Shown here: piece after piece, positions 36,260 to 45,353 of the stretch | How the letters are laid out: every line of letters starts with the position of its first letter | Numbering within the stretch: the stretch's first letter is position 1 | NCBI RefSeq assembly: GCF_041224595.1 | Contig: NZ_JBGFGN010000164.1 | Coordinates: 1-64,000 of the forward strand | From: Donghicola sp041224595 | GTDB taxonomy: Bacteria > Pseudomonadota > Alphaproteobacteria > Rhodobacterales > Rhodobacteraceae | DNA: 64,000 bases | Reading direction: 5' to 3' | Translations under genes and position numbers: made by a program | Notes under the pieces: generated by a model | Told to the model about the DNA's origin: nothing | Seen by the model: only the letters and a program-made list of their open reading frames with translations | Database searches by the model: none

Positions 36260-36858
36260 CGCGTCTCAATCCGTGTGACGGCGGCAGCGACGGCATCTTC
36301 GATCGACAAGCTGGTGGTATCCAGTTGCAGTGCATCATCGGCTGCAATCATGGGCGCATCTGCGCGGGTGCTGTCTCGACGGTCGCGCTCCCGCAGATCG
36401 GCCAGTACCTCTTCCAACGACACCTTGTGCCCTTTGAAGGTCAGTTCTTTCCAGCGACGCTCGGCCCGCACATCATCGCTGGCTGTGACGAACAGCTTCA
36501 CCTCGGCATCGGGGCAAATGACGGTGCCAATATCGCGCCCATCCAGAACCGCGCCCCCAGCCCGCGCCGCAAAAGCGCGCTGGAAATCGACCAACGCTTT
36601 GCGAACGTCAGGCATCGCAGCGACCTTGCTTGCCGCCTGCGCCACTTCGGGTGCGCGCAGACCGTCCCCTTGCAAATCTTCTGCAACCAGAGTCTGAGCC
36701 GCCTCGAGCGCGGGGGTTCCGTCCAGCGTTTTGCGCCCTGTCGCACGATAGAGCAGGCCCGTGTCCAGATGCGCGAACCCGAAATGGGCCGCGATTGCTC
36801 GGGAAATCGTACCTTTGCCGGACGCCGCAGGTCCATCGATTGCCACAGTAAACGCCAC
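36235..36858 (-). CDS. cmk: Cytidylate kinase
   Basis: Cmk phosphorylates CMP and dCMP. The P-loop lies at the N-terminus, AFTVAIDGPAASGKGT. FAHLDTGLLYRA and AVLDGRDIGTVICPDAEVKLFVTAS follow, then RDRRDSTRADAPM. I place the start at GTG 36856-36858, which has GGAGG 8 bp upstream and gives a normal family N-terminus of 207 residues. The ATG at 36873 is inside that ribosome site. Confidence 0.92.
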   Translation of the reverse strand: MAFTVAIDGPAASGKGTISRAIAAHFGFAHLDTGLLYRATGRKTLDGTPALEAAQTLVAEDLQGDGLRAPEVAQAASKVAAMPDVRKALVDFQRAFAARAGGAVLDGRDIGTVICPDAEVKLFVTASDDVRAERRWKELTFKGHKVSLEEVLADLRERDRRDSTRADAPMIAADDALQLDTTSLSIEDAVAAAVTRIETRQAELAKL

Positions 36859-36930
36859 CGTTTTCGCCTCCATCTGGGTCAGAGGACAGATTGGTAGCCC
36901 AAGCGGCCCACAGGGGCAACCCGCCCCGTT

Positions 36931-37329
36931 TCAGCCTTTGATCACGGGGCTACGACGACCAGTCTGATAACACGGCAACCCGTCATCGACCTCGTAGTAG
37001 TCGCCCTTATACCCGTAGAAGATGTGCCTATCCATCGTCAAACCGGTCGGGGCCTCGAACGTGCCCGCCATCAGGTAAAGCAGACCATCAAATTCCTCCC
37101 AGAACAGATAGCTGCTACAGGTCGGGCAAAACCCGCGCTGCGTACCGGGACTAGAGCGATACCAGCGCACTTCGCCCGTAATCGCGACCGCGTCTTTGGG
37201 CGCTGGGGCGGCCGCGGAAGAGTGACCGCTGATTTTACGACATTGGTTGCAATGGCAACCGGTGATCGGCCCCAACTCAGCATCGACCTTATAGCTGACT
37301 GCCCCGCACAAGCACCCGCCCTGAACCAT
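36931..37329 (-). CDS. GFA-family (glutathione-dependent formaldehyde-activating-like) zinc protein
   Basis: The 132-residue protein carries the zinc cysteines of the Mss4-like GFA/CENP-V fold: GGCLCGAVSY, GCHCNQCRK and GFCPTCSSYLFW. Characterised members bind zinc and sometimes glutathione; most have no proven activity. It lies between aroA and cmk on the same strand, which is not the usual core order, so it may be a later addition to the operon. Confidence 0.9.
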   Translation of the reverse strand: MVQGGCLCGAVSYKVDAELGPITGCHCNQCRKISGHSSAAAPAPKDAVAITGEVRWYRSSPGTQRGFCPTCSSYLFWEEFDGLLYLMAGTFEAPTGLTMDRHIFYGYKGDYYEVDDGLPCYQTGRRSPVIKG

Positions 37330-37377
37330 GCATCCCTTCTGAAAGCGATAGGGCGCCCCGAAGGCCGCCCCAAGACA

Positions 37378-38724
37378 TTACGTCCGCTCGATTTTCGCCC
37401 CAAGGCCGCCCATCAGCGTCTCGAAGATCGGGAAGCTGGTGGCAATCGCGCCGCCATCATCCACGCTGATCGGCTGCTGGCTACACAGCCCCCCCACGAG
37501 GAAGGACATGGCAATGCGGTGATCCAGATGGGTCTCACAGGTCGCGCCGCCAGGCACATTACCTGCACCCAGACCTTTGACGATCCACCAATCATCGCCC
37601 TCTTCGACCTCGACCCCGTTGGCGCGTAGGCCCTTGGCCATTGCATCAATCCGATCGCTTTCCTTGACGCGCAATTCTTTGACGCCGCGCATCACGGTGT
37701 CACCGGTCGCGTTCGCCGCAACCACAGACAGCACAGGGTATTCGTCGATCATCGAAGCTGCGCGCTCGGGCGGCACTGTGATGCCCTTCATGTTGGGCGA
37801 ATACTTGGCACGCAAGTCGGCCATAGGCTCGCCGCCCTCGACACGCTCGTTCTCATAGGTCAGGTCCGCGCCCATCTCGCGCAGGGTGGTGAACAGGCCC
37901 GCGCGGGTCGGGTTCAGGCCAATATTCGGGATCAGCACGTCAGAGCCGGGGGTCACCAGCGCCGCACAGACAGGAAACGCCGCCGACGATGGATCACGCG
38001 GTACGGTGATGTCCTGTGGCTTCAGCTCCGGCTGGCCCTTTAGGGTGATGACACGGCCCTCTTCGGTCTCCACAGTCGAAATTTCGGCGCCAAAGCCAGC
38101 CAGCATGCGCTCGGTGTGGTCGCGGGTGGCTTCTTTCTCGATAACCACTGTCTCGCCCGGCACGTTCAGACCAGCCAGCAGAACCGCCGACTTCACCTGC
38201 GCCGAAGGCATCGGCACGGTGTAGCGCACAGGGGTCGGCTCTGCCGCGCCCACAATGGTCATAGGCAAACGGCCACCGCTACGACCAACCGCCTGCGCGC
38301 CAAAAAGCGCGATCGGATCGGTCACGCGTGCCATCGGGCGCTTGTTCAGGCTGGCATCGCCAGTAAAGGTCACGGTGATCGGGCACGTCGCCATTGCGCC
38401 CATGATCAGACGCACGCCAGTGCCGGAATTCCCGCAGTCGATCACGTTGTCAGGCTCTGCAAAGCCGCCAACGCCGACACCTTTGACCGACCAGTTGCCG
38501 CCACCGTGGTTGGTGACTTCGGCACCAAACGCCTGCATCGCCTTGGCGGTATCCAATACGTCCTGCCCTTCCAGCAGACCTGTGATCTTGGTCTCGCCCA
38601 CAGCCATAGCTCCAAGGATCAACGAGCGGTGGCTGATCGACTTGTCCCCGGGGACATGGGCCTCGCCGGTCAACGGACCAGAGGCATAGGCGGTCATCGG
38701 GATGGGCGTGCCATGTGCAGACAT
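37378..38724 (-). CDS. aroA: 3-Phosphoshikimate 1-carboxyvinyltransferase (EPSP synthase)
   Basis: AroA joins PEP to shikimate 3-phosphate in the shikimate pathway. The 448-residue product from MSAHGTPIPM (preceded by GAGGAACGCCCG) has VPGDKSISHRSLILGAMA, NCGNSGTGVRLIMGAMA and SLNKRPMARV. VPRDPSSAAFPVCAALVTPGSD and LRVKESDRIDAMAKGL follow. The NSGTG sequence is the PEP-binding loop. Alanine in GAMAT at this loop resembles class II, glyphosate-tolerant enzymes, but this is a sequence impression only. Confidence 0.96.
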   Translation of the reverse strand: MSAHGTPIPMTAYASGPLTGEAHVPGDKSISHRSLILGAMAVGETKITGLLEGQDVLDTAKAMQAFGAEVTNHGGGNWSVKGVGVGGFAEPDNVIDCGNSGTGVRLIMGAMATCPITVTFTGDASLNKRPMARVTDPIALFGAQAVGRSGGRLPMTIVGAAEPTPVRYTVPMPSAQVKSAVLLAGLNVPGETVVIEKEATRDHTERMLAGFGAEISTVETEEGRVITLKGQPELKPQDITVPRDPSSAAFPVCAALVTPGSDVLIPNIGLNPTRAGLFTTLREMGADLTYENERVEGGEPMADLRAKYSPNMKGITVPPERAASMIDEYPVLSVVAANATGDTVMRGVKELRVKESDRIDAMAKGLRANGVEVEEGDDWWIVKGLGAGNVPGGATCETHLDHRIAMSFLVGGLCSQQPISVDDGGAIATSFPIFETLMGGLGAKIERT

Positions 38725-38790
38725 CGGGCGTTCCTCGTTCAATCAATCTGCCCTTCTGTTATCGCAAACAAAGGGCATGGTCTATCGCCC

Positions 38791-39513
38791 TCAGCGGCGA
38801 CGGAAAGTCATGTAATGGGGCGTGCGCCCCTCGCGCAAAGCTTTCTGCTCGTAGCGCGTGGAAATCCAGTCCCCCCAAGGCGCGCGCCAGTCAGCAGGCC
38901 CCTCGGCCAGCCATTCGAAACCGGCTTGCGGAACCTCTTGCATGGTCTGGCGGACATAGTCGGGAATATCGGTGGCCACACGGAACTCAGACCCTTGGGC
39001 CATCACCTGCGCCAAGGGCTGCAAATGCTCTTGGGTGACAAACCGGCGGCGATGGTGCCGCTTTTTCGGCCAAGGATCAGGGTAGTTCAGGAACGCCTTC
39101 TCAACACAGCCATCGGGCAGCACGTCAAACAGATCGCGCGCATCACCGGGGTGCACCTTCAGGTTGGTCACGCCAGCCTCGCGGATTTTCCCCAGCAGCA
39201 TGGCAACACCGTTGATAAACGGCTCACACCCTATGATCCCCATATCGGGATAGGTCTTAGCCATGTGCACCAGATGCTCACCGCCCCCAAAGCCGATCTC
39301 CAGCCACAACGGACGCCCGTCAAAAATGGCCTCCACATCCAGCTTCTCGCGGTCAGGGTTCACATCCCAACCGACCGGACCAGGGGACAAAGGCTCCAGA
39401 TCCTCTGCCAGAAACTCCTTCTGGTTCGGCCGCAAGGTTTTCCCTTTGAACCGTCCGTAGAAGTTACGCCAAGGCGCGCCAGAGGGGTGTGTTTTCGGTG
39501 TCTCGTCGCTCAT
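38791..39513 (-). CDS. trmB: tRNA (guanine-N7-)-methyltransferase
   Basis: TrmB makes m7G46 in tRNA with SAM. The 240-residue product from MSDETPKTHPSG shows LWLEIGFGGGEHLVHMA (SAM motif I), IGCEPFINGVAMLL and FLNYPDPWPKKRHHRRRFV, the diagnostic PDPWPK-KRH motif. The C-terminus GDWISTRYEQKALREGRTPHYMTF is also typical. It is downstream of metK on the same strand, linking SAM synthesis and use. Confidence 0.96.
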   Translation of the reverse strand: MSDETPKTHPSGAPWRNFYGRFKGKTLRPNQKEFLAEDLEPLSPGPVGWDVNPDREKLDVEAIFDGRPLWLEIGFGGGEHLVHMAKTYPDMGIIGCEPFINGVAMLLGKIREAGVTNLKVHPGDARDLFDVLPDGCVEKAFLNYPDPWPKKRHHRRRFVTQEHLQPLAQVMAQGSEFRVATDIPDYVRQTMQEVPQAGFEWLAEGPADWRAPWGDWISTRYEQKALREGRTPHYMTFRRR

Positions 39514-39556
39514 GGCCTGCCCAATAAAGCCGCGCTCTGCCCAAAACAAGCCCCAG

Positions 39557-39578
39557 CTTCTTTTTGCCTTAAATACTC
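39557..39578 (-). repeat. Dispersed intergenic element, copy 4
   Basis: On the minus strand GAGTATTTAAGGCAAAAAGAAG lies 43 bp upstream of trmB, in the same orientation as the gene. It is very close to the copy at 16026-16047. Confidence 0.6.
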
Positions 39579-39635
39579 AAAAACGAAACACGGCCCACAA
39601 GGGGCCCCGCCTGCATATCTCTATGTCACCGAAAA

Positions 39636-40805
39636 TCAGCGGATCTCGCGGGCCAGAGCCTCTGCCAGATCGGTGCGCTCCCAGCTGAATCCGCCGTCCG
39701 CTTCGGGCGCGCGACCAAAGTGACCGTAGGCTGCGGTGCGCGAATAGATCGGCTTGTTCAGGTCCAGATGCGTGCGGATGCCACGGGGTGACAGGTCCAT
39801 CACGCGGGGAATCGCTGCCTCGATTGCGGCCTCCTCGATTTTCCCTGTGCCGTGGCAATCCACGTAAATCGACAGGGGCTTCGCAACGCCAATCGCGTAG
39901 CTCACCTGCAAGGTGCACTTGTCTGCCAGACCTGCAGCCACGATGTTTTTCGCCAGATACCGCGCAGCATAGGCGGCAGAGCGGTCCACTTTGGTCGGGT
40001 CTTTGCCGCTGAATGCACCGCCGCCGTGGGGGGCCGCGCCGCCATAGGTATCCACGATAATCTTGCGACCCGTCAGGCCCGCGTCCCCATCGGGGCCACC
40101 GATCACAAACGTCCCAGTGGGGTTCACCCACCACTCGGTCTTCGCGGTCAGCAATTCAGCCGGGATGATCTCGCGGATATAGGGCTCGACAATCGCGCGG
40201 ATGTCGTCGCTGGTCTGCGCTTCGTCCGCATGCTGGTGCGACAGCACGATCGAGGTCACTTCAACCGGCTTGCCGTCCTCGTAGCGCAACGAAATCTGCG
40301 ACTTCGCGTCAGGACGCAGGGTCGGCTCCGCGCCGGATTTGCGTGCATCCGCCAGACGGCGCAACACCGCGTGTGCGTACTGGATCGGCGCGGGCATCAG
40401 CTCGGGGGTTTCGTTGGTCGCGAAACCAAACATGATCCCTTGGTCGCCCGCCCCATCACGGTCCACACCCTGCGCAATGTGCGCGGACTGCTCATGCAAG
40501 AAGTTCAGCACGTGGCAGGTGTTCCAGTGGAACTGTTCTTGCTCGTAGCCGATGTCACGAATGCAATCACGGGCGATCTGGGTGATGCTGCCCATGTAGT
40601 TGCGCAGCTGCTCCTGATCGGACAAGCCCACTTCGCCGCCGACAACCACCATCCCGCTGGTCGCAAAGGTTTCGCAAGCCACGCGCGCGTTTTCCTCGGC
40701 TGACAACAGCGCGTCGAGCACCGCGTCCGAGATACGATCGCACACCTTATCAGGATGCCCCTCGGAGACGGATTCCGAGGTGAAGATGTAGTTCTGTCTG
40801 GTCAT
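39636..40805 (-). CDS. metK: S-adenosylmethionine synthetase
   Basis: MetK makes SAM from methionine and ATP. The 389-residue protein has FTSESVSEGHPDKVCDRISDAVLD at the N-terminus, GAGDQGIMFGFATNETPE near residue 117 and TGRKIIVDTYGGAAPHGGGAFSGKDPTKVDRSAAY, the P-loop region, near residue 235. Expression is probably controlled by the SAM/SAH riboswitch that covers its ribosome site. It lies 69 bp downstream of lnt. Confidence 0.98.
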   Translation of the reverse strand: MTRQNYIFTSESVSEGHPDKVCDRISDAVLDALLSAEENARVACETFATSGMVVVGGEVGLSDQEQLRNYMGSITQIARDCIRDIGYEQEQFHWNTCHVLNFLHEQSAHIAQGVDRDGAGDQGIMFGFATNETPELMPAPIQYAHAVLRRLADARKSGAEPTLRPDAKSQISLRYEDGKPVEVTSIVLSHQHADEAQTSDDIRAIVEPYIREIIPAELLTAKTEWWVNPTGTFVIGGPDGDAGLTGRKIIVDTYGGAAPHGGGAFSGKDPTKVDRSAAYAARYLAKNIVAAGLADKCTLQVSYAIGVAKPLSIYVDCHGTGKIEEAAIEAAIPRVMDLSPRGIRTHLDLNKPIYSRTAAYGHFGRAPEADGGFSWERTDLAEALAREIR

Positions 40806-40810
40806 TGAAG

Positions 40811-40855
40811 TGCTCCGATAGAAGTTTGCCCGCCACGTCAGGAAGCCGTTGTGAC
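40811..40855 (-). promoter_or_regulatory. SAM/SAH riboswitch upstream of metK
   Basis: On the minus strand the leader reads GTCACAACGGCTTCCTGACG, then TGGCGGGCAAACTTCT, then ATCGGAGCA. These match from memory the conserved segments of the SAM/SAH riboswitch. GTCAC and GTGGC form stem P1. The loop GGCTTCC can pair with the 3' GGAGC to close the H-type pseudoknot. That GGAG (40813-40816) is also the metK Shine-Dalgarno, so ligand binding should block translation. The class is known from Rhodobacterales metK leaders. Confidence 0.93.
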
Positions 40856-40874
40856 AGGAATATGAACAAGGGAC

Positions 40875-42374
40875 CTATGCCTGTCCTTCTTCCGCGTCAA
40901 CGGAAAACGGACCGCGAAATTGGAAAGCTGTCGCAACTACTCCTAAAATCAAGAGCAACGCGCACCAATCGCCAATATGGCTGTAGATTGTCGCCTTTCG
41001 GACAGGCGGGAGAGGCCGATCCAAATAGCCCGCAGTGTTCAAGCCAAGCAATCCGGTGACATTCCCATAACTATCAATCACGGCAGAAATCCCTGTATTC
41101 GCGGCACGAACCACAGGGATACCGGACTCGATCGCGCGCATCCGCGCAATCGCCAAGTGCTGATAGGGACCGGAGAAATTACCGAACCATGCGTCATTGG
41201 TCAAATGCACCAACAGCGCCGGACGTTCGGGCGCGGAAAAGACATTTTGCGGAAAAATCGCCTCGTAGCATATGAGTGGCAAGACCTGACCGATTTGCGG
41301 GACATCGACCAGATGCGGCCCGTCTCCTGCTGAGTAACCGCCAACTCCCATGGCGGCCAAACCGGTCAAACCAAAGCGATCAAAGAACTTCTGAAATGGC
41401 AGATATTCGCCAAACGGGACAAGATGGTATTTGTCATAGATCTCTGAAATCTCGCCGTCGGGCAGCACCAGAGCAGCCGAGTTGTACCAGTCATTCGCCT
41501 CTCCGCGGCGCTGAATGCCTAGCACAATGTCGGCGCCCCCGGCCTGCTGCGCGACATGGCCGAGCGCGGGACCAGCGTATTCGAGCAAAAAGGGCACCGA
41601 TGTTTCCGGCCAAACCACAAAATCCGGAGGGGCTTCCGCAGGCGCCGCAGTAAAGGCCACTTGCCGGTCAAAGAACTTGCGGATGTTGTCGTCAGTCCAT
41701 TTTTGGCTCTGAACCGCGTTGGGTTGGATCATGCGGACAATCGGAGCATTCTCTGAAATGTCTTGAACAGGAATGGGCCAAAAGGTTCCCCCCCCGAGTG
41801 CAGCCGCGACGGGGACAGCCACCCACCGCCGCCGCGCGACCAAAGGCACCGACGCGCAGACCGTCAAGAAGACCAAATTCACGCCATGCGGTCCAATCCA
41901 TGCGGCGGCCTGATAGGCACCCCAATCCACCAAACCCTGCGAGGCCAGCGCCCAAGGAAAGCCGGTCAGCACATACGCCCGCAAGAGTTCAACCAGCGCG
42001 AGCATCCCCGCATAGGCCACAGGATGACCACCAAGCTGGCGCGCCACATAGCCCGCCAACGCCCAAAACAGCGCCAAACCGCCCGCCATAAAGATCAACG
42101 CAAAGGGGGCCATCCAGCCGAACACCTCTGGTTCGATCAAGAAGGGTTCGACAATCCATGACAGCGTGACAGCGAAATAGCCGGTACCAAAGAGCCAGCC
42201 GAACTTGGCAGCCTGTTTCGGCGAAGCGCATCGCGACCACCACCAGAAAGCCGCCACGAAACCCGCAATAAGGGCGGGCAGAAAATCAAATGGCGCCTGA
42301 CCCATCGCGGCCACGGCGCCAGATACCAGAGGGGCGCCCCACCCGATCATGAGGCGCCGCAAGCGTTGGGTCAT
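40875..42374 (-). CDS. lnt: Apolipoprotein N-acyltransferase
   Basis: Lnt adds the third acyl chain to lipoproteins in the inner membrane. The 499-residue protein has about six to eight transmembrane helices, then a nitrilase-fold periplasmic domain. Its catalytic residues appear in VVWPETSVPF (Glu), DKYHLVPFGEYLPF (Lys) and PLICYEAIFP (C369). LVHLTNDAWFGNFSGPYQHLAIARMRAIE is also diagnostic. The start overlaps the corC stop by 4 bp (ATGA). Confidence 0.97.
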   Translation of the reverse strand: MTQRLRRLMIGWGAPLVSGAVAAMGQAPFDFLPALIAGFVAAFWWWSRCASPKQAAKFGWLFGTGYFAVTLSWIVEPFLIEPEVFGWMAPFALIFMAGGLALFWALAGYVARQLGGHPVAYAGMLALVELLRAYVLTGFPWALASQGLVDWGAYQAAAWIGPHGVNLVFLTVCASVPLVARRRWVAVPVAAALGGGTFWPIPVQDISENAPIVRMIQPNAVQSQKWTDDNIRKFFDRQVAFTAAPAEAPPDFVVWPETSVPFLLEYAGPALGHVAQQAGGADIVLGIQRRGEANDWYNSAALVLPDGEISEIYDKYHLVPFGEYLPFQKFFDRFGLTGLAAMGVGGYSAGDGPHLVDVPQIGQVLPLICYEAIFPQNVFSAPERPALLVHLTNDAWFGNFSGPYQHLAIARMRAIESGIPVVRAANTGISAVIDSYGNVTGLLGLNTAGYLDRPLPPVRKATIYSHIGDWCALLLILGVVATAFQFRGPFSVDAEEGQA

Positions 42375-43264
42375 TCAGCGGCCACTCCGCCTTCGGGTGT
42401 TGGACGGACGCGCATGCGCTTGATGCGTCGCGGATCAGCATCAATCACCTCGAACTCGAAGCCCGCAGGGTGCTGGATCACCTCGCCGCGCGCTGGAACA
42501 CGGCCAGCCAACATAAAGATCAGACCACCCAAGGTATCGATCTCTTCTTCGTCGACGTCTTCGTTGTCGGTCAGGGAGTGCCCCAGTTCTTCTTCAAAGT
42601 CGTCCAGAGGCGTCTTGGCCAGCACGATGTAACGACCGTTCGGCTCTTTCGTCCAGAACTGGTCGTCATCTGTGTCGTGCTCATCCTCGATCTCGCCCAC
42701 GACCTGTTCGATCAGGTCTTCAATGGTCAGCAGACCGTCCACACCACCATATTCATCAATCACGAGTGCCATGTGCCGACGCTCTGTCTGCATCTTTTGC
42801 AGCAGCACCCCGATCGTCATCGACGGCGGGACGAAAAGCAGCGGTCGGATCAGCCCGTTGATGTCAAATGTCTCGGTCTCGCCAAACCCGTGCTTCAGGG
42901 CAAAGTCCTTGAGGTGGATCATCCCAACGGGTGTGTCGAGAGTGCCCTCGTACACCGGTAGACGCGACATCCCGCTCTCGCGGAACACATCGACCAGACC
43001 TTCGAGGGAAATGTCGTTGGGGACAGCTTCAATCTCAACTTTGGGAATCGCGACATCTTCGACCCTCATGCGGCGCAAGTTCGCCAGACCAACCGTGGGT
43101 GCGCCCCCGTCTGGGGTGTCCTCACCGTCTTCGGTCTCGTCGCCAGAAGGGCCTATGATTGAAAAGAATTTCCGCAGGAATCCGCTGTTATTTGCCGCTT
43201 CATCCCCATCCACCGGAAGCGCGCCTGGCGCTGCGATAGAAGATCCGTCGTTGGTGTCGCCCAT
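42371..43264 (-). CDS. corC: CorC/TlyC-type CBS-domain protein
   Basis: The 297-residue protein has two CBS domains (about residues 65-190, RVEDVAIPKVEIEAVP and RPLLFVPPSMTIGVLLQKMQTERRHMALVIDEYGGVDGLLTIEDLIEQVVGEIEDE). A C-terminal CorC_HlyC transporter-associated domain follows. It lacks the DUF21 membrane domain. In E. coli CorC (YbeX) is linked to ribosome biogenesis and Mg/Co homeostasis. It sits in the usual ybeY-corC-lnt order. Confidence 0.93.
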   Translation of the reverse strand: MGDTNDGSSIAAPGALPVDGDEAANNSGFLRKFFSIIGPSGDETEDGEDTPDGGAPTVGLANLRRMRVEDVAIPKVEIEAVPNDISLEGLVDVFRESGMSRLPVYEGTLDTPVGMIHLKDFALKHGFGETETFDINGLIRPLLFVPPSMTIGVLLQKMQTERRHMALVIDEYGGVDGLLTIEDLIEQVVGEIEDEHDTDDDQFWTKEPNGRYIVLAKTPLDDFEEELGHSLTDNEDVDEEEIDTLGGLIFMLAGRVPARGEVIQHPAGFEFEVIDADPRRIKRMRVRPTPEGGVAAE

Positions 43265-43300
43265 TAATCCTGTTCCAAAACCCGCAACCTGTCCGTTGCT

Positions 43301-43807
43301 TTATAGAGTATATGGGTCAGGAATACCCATTTTGCCAAGTATTTCCGTTTCGATCCCCTCCATGAGCGTTGCATCCATGTCATCGATATGGTCGTGCCCG
43401 AGCAGGTGCAACACGGCATGAACGGTCAGATGAATCACATGGTTCTCGAACGGAATGCCCCCCGCCTCGGCTTCGGCCAGACAGGTGTCATAGGAAATTG
43501 CGATATCGCCCAACTCTTCGGGCGGGCCGTCGGGATCGGCAGTTTCGGGGTAAAACGGAGTCTCGCCCGGCGAATCGGGCGCGCGTTCTTCGGATGGCCA
43601 AGACAGAACGTTCGTGGCCTTGTCCTTTTCGCGAAAGTCGGCGTTCAGCTCTTTGATCCGCGCATCATCGCAGGCAAGGACGGCGATTTCCCAGCCGTCC
43701 GTGCCAAGTTTCAGATGGTCGAGGACTGCGGTTGCGGCCTTTTCGGCCAACTCTTCGAGACCGACCTCTTCCCAGCGGTCGTCCTCGATGACGCAATCGG
43801 TGATCAT
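43301..43807 (-). CDS. ybeY: rRNA maturation endoribonuclease YbeY
   Basis: The 168-residue metal-dependent RNase carries the family motif HLTVHAVLHLLGHDH near residue 128, whose three histidines bind zinc. An upstream FREKDKATNVLSWPSE segment is also conserved. It processes 16S rRNA 3' ends and takes part in ribosome quality control. It lies 8 bp after phoH on the same strand. Confidence 0.95.
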   Translation of the reverse strand: MITDCVIEDDRWEEVGLEELAEKAATAVLDHLKLGTDGWEIAVLACDDARIKELNADFREKDKATNVLSWPSEERAPDSPGETPFYPETADPDGPPEELGDIAISYDTCLAEAEAGGIPFENHVIHLTVHAVLHLLGHDHIDDMDATLMEGIETEILGKMGIPDPYTL

Positions 43808-43815
43808 GCTGTGCC

Positions 43816-44820
43816 CTACTGTTGCTGCTGACGCTGCTGCTGGCGTTCAAACGCCTTCTGCGAGTCCTCGTCATACGCTTCGATGATCGCGCGCACCAGA
43901 GGATGTCGCACAACATCGCTGGCCGTGAAGTAGCTGAAGCTGATGTCCTTGATCCCATTTAGCAGTTGCTCAGCATGAGCCAAGCCCGACTGAACACCGC
44001 GCGGCAGGTCGACCTGCGAGCGGTCGCCCGTGATCACCATGCGGCTGCCTTCGCCCAAGCGGGTCAGGAACATCTTCATCTGCATGGTCGTGGCATTCTG
44101 CGCCTCGTCCAGCACTACAAAGGCATTCGACAGAGTCCGGCCGCGCATAAAGGCCAGCGGCGCGATCTCGATCTTCTTTTCCTCTTTCAGCTTGGCCAGC
44201 TGCTTTCCGGGCAAAAAATCGTTCAGCGCGTCATAGAGCGGCTGCATATACGGATCGACTTTGTCTTCCATCGCACCGGGCAAGAAGCCCAGACGCTCGC
44301 CTGCCTCGACCGCGGGACGGGACAGGATGATGCGATCCACTTTGCCGTCGATGAACATCGACACGCCAACAGCCACAGCCAGATAGGTTTTACCGGTGCC
44401 TGCGGGACCGATGCCAAAGGCCAATTCGTTCTCGAACAAGGACTTCACATAGGCCTTCTGCGCGTCGGTGCGCGGCTCGATGACCTTTTTGCGGGTCTTG
44501 ATCTCGTAATTGCCACGCCCGAACATCTCGAGCTGGTCGCCTTTCGACGCGGGCTCCGGCGGATGGGTGTCCATCCGCAATTCGCGGTCCACATCCGCAG
44601 GCTCGACCGGACGTCCGGTCTCCAAACGTTCGTACAAGGTCTCCAGCACATCCAAAGCGGTGTCTGCATTCTCTTGTTCGCCAATGATGGTGATCTGGTT
44701 CCCACGGCGGACCAACTGAACGGTCAGCGCCTTTTCGATCTGGGTCAGGTGCCTGTCGTATTCGCCGCAAAGCGTTGACAGCAGACGGTTATCTTCGAAT
44801 TCAATGAAGAGTTCAGCCAT
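43816..44820 (-). CDS. phoH: PhoH-like ATPase (YbeZ)
   Basis: The gene encodes 334 residues from MAELFIEFEDNRLLS. A KH-like N-terminal region is followed by the ATPase core with Walker A FGIGPAGTGKTYLAV and Walker B AFVVLDEAQNATTMQMKMFLTRLG. SRMVITGDRSQVDLPRG completes the sensor region. The C-terminal tail is glutamine-rich (QQQRQQQQ). PhoH works with YbeY in RNA metabolism. The frame extends to a GTG at 44853, but the family N-terminus fits 44820. Confidence 0.94.
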   Translation of the reverse strand: MAELFIEFEDNRLLSTLCGEYDRHLTQIEKALTVQLVRRGNQITIIGEQENADTALDVLETLYERLETGRPVEPADVDRELRMDTHPPEPASKGDQLEMFGRGNYEIKTRKKVIEPRTDAQKAYVKSLFENELAFGIGPAGTGKTYLAVAVGVSMFIDGKVDRIILSRPAVEAGERLGFLPGAMEDKVDPYMQPLYDALNDFLPGKQLAKLKEEKKIEIAPLAFMRGRTLSNAFVVLDEAQNATTMQMKMFLTRLGEGSRMVITGDRSQVDLPRGVQSGLAHAEQLLNGIKDISFSYFTASDVVRHPLVRAIIEAYDEDSQKAFERQQQRQQQQ

Positions 44821-44950
44821 GGGCCAGCTCACTTCTGCTGGCGGACGGGGCACGTAATTTCAAGTTGCTCTCCGCTAAGTCTTTTCTTGATGCTGCCAAC
44901 TTCAGAAGGCCTGCGCAAGTCTTGGTACGCGATTGTGACAAGCACATAAT

Positions 44951-44977
44951 GAAAAACCCCGACACGAAGCCGGGGTT
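44951..44977 (-). terminator. Intrinsic terminator of the lipoprotein gene at 45006
   Basis: On the minus strand CCCCGGC / GTCGGGG forms a 7-bp stem with one G-U, followed by TTTTTC, 29 bp after the stop. Confidence 0.85.
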
Positions 44978-45005
44978 CCTGTGAATTTTGAAGCAGTTGC
45001 GATTT

Positions 45006-45341
45006 TTAGATCGGGTCGCCGATGATTGCGGTCGCGCCCTCTTTGAAGTCGCCAGTCGCAATGGTCGGCGGGGCCGCGCCGGAACATACGGGCTTGCCGT
45101 ATTTGTCGAGACGCTGAGACAGGTAGCCTTCGACGCCATCGTCGATAATCCAGTGATCGCAGCCGGTCGGATCAACCCAGATACCGGCCTGTAGCTGACT
45201 CAGATCTTTGGAGTCGATGCCGCGGTCACGGGTCATATCACCGTTGTTGCCACCAACGAGGCCACCTTCCCAAGTGCCACCTTCGCAGGCGGCCAGGGTC
45301 AGCACGCAAGAACCGATAAGAAGGGATTTGATGAGTTTCAT
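45006..45341 (-). CDS. Small lipoprotein sharing a GCxHW-DDG domain with its neighbour
   Basis: The 111-residue protein has lipobox LAAC (C19). After a Gly-rich linker comes a segment, IWVDPTGCDHWIIDDGVEGY through GKPVC, that closely matches residues about 58-90 of the upstream OmpA-family protein. The two conserved cysteines could form a disulfide in the periplasm. It lies 12 bp downstream of that gene, so the pair is co-transcribed. No function is known to me. Confidence 0.82.
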   Translation of the reverse strand: MKLIKSLLIGSCVLTLAACEGGTWEGGLVGGNNGDMTRDRGIDSKDLSQLQAGIWVDPTGCDHWIIDDGVEGYLSQRLDKYGKPVCSGAAPPTIATGDFKEGATAIIGDPI

Positions 45342-45353
45342 ATTTTCCTCACT

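Noticed and set aside
38116..39723. Open frame of 535 codons opposite aroA and trmB
   Set aside because: It runs antisense across two confirmed genes and the gap between them.
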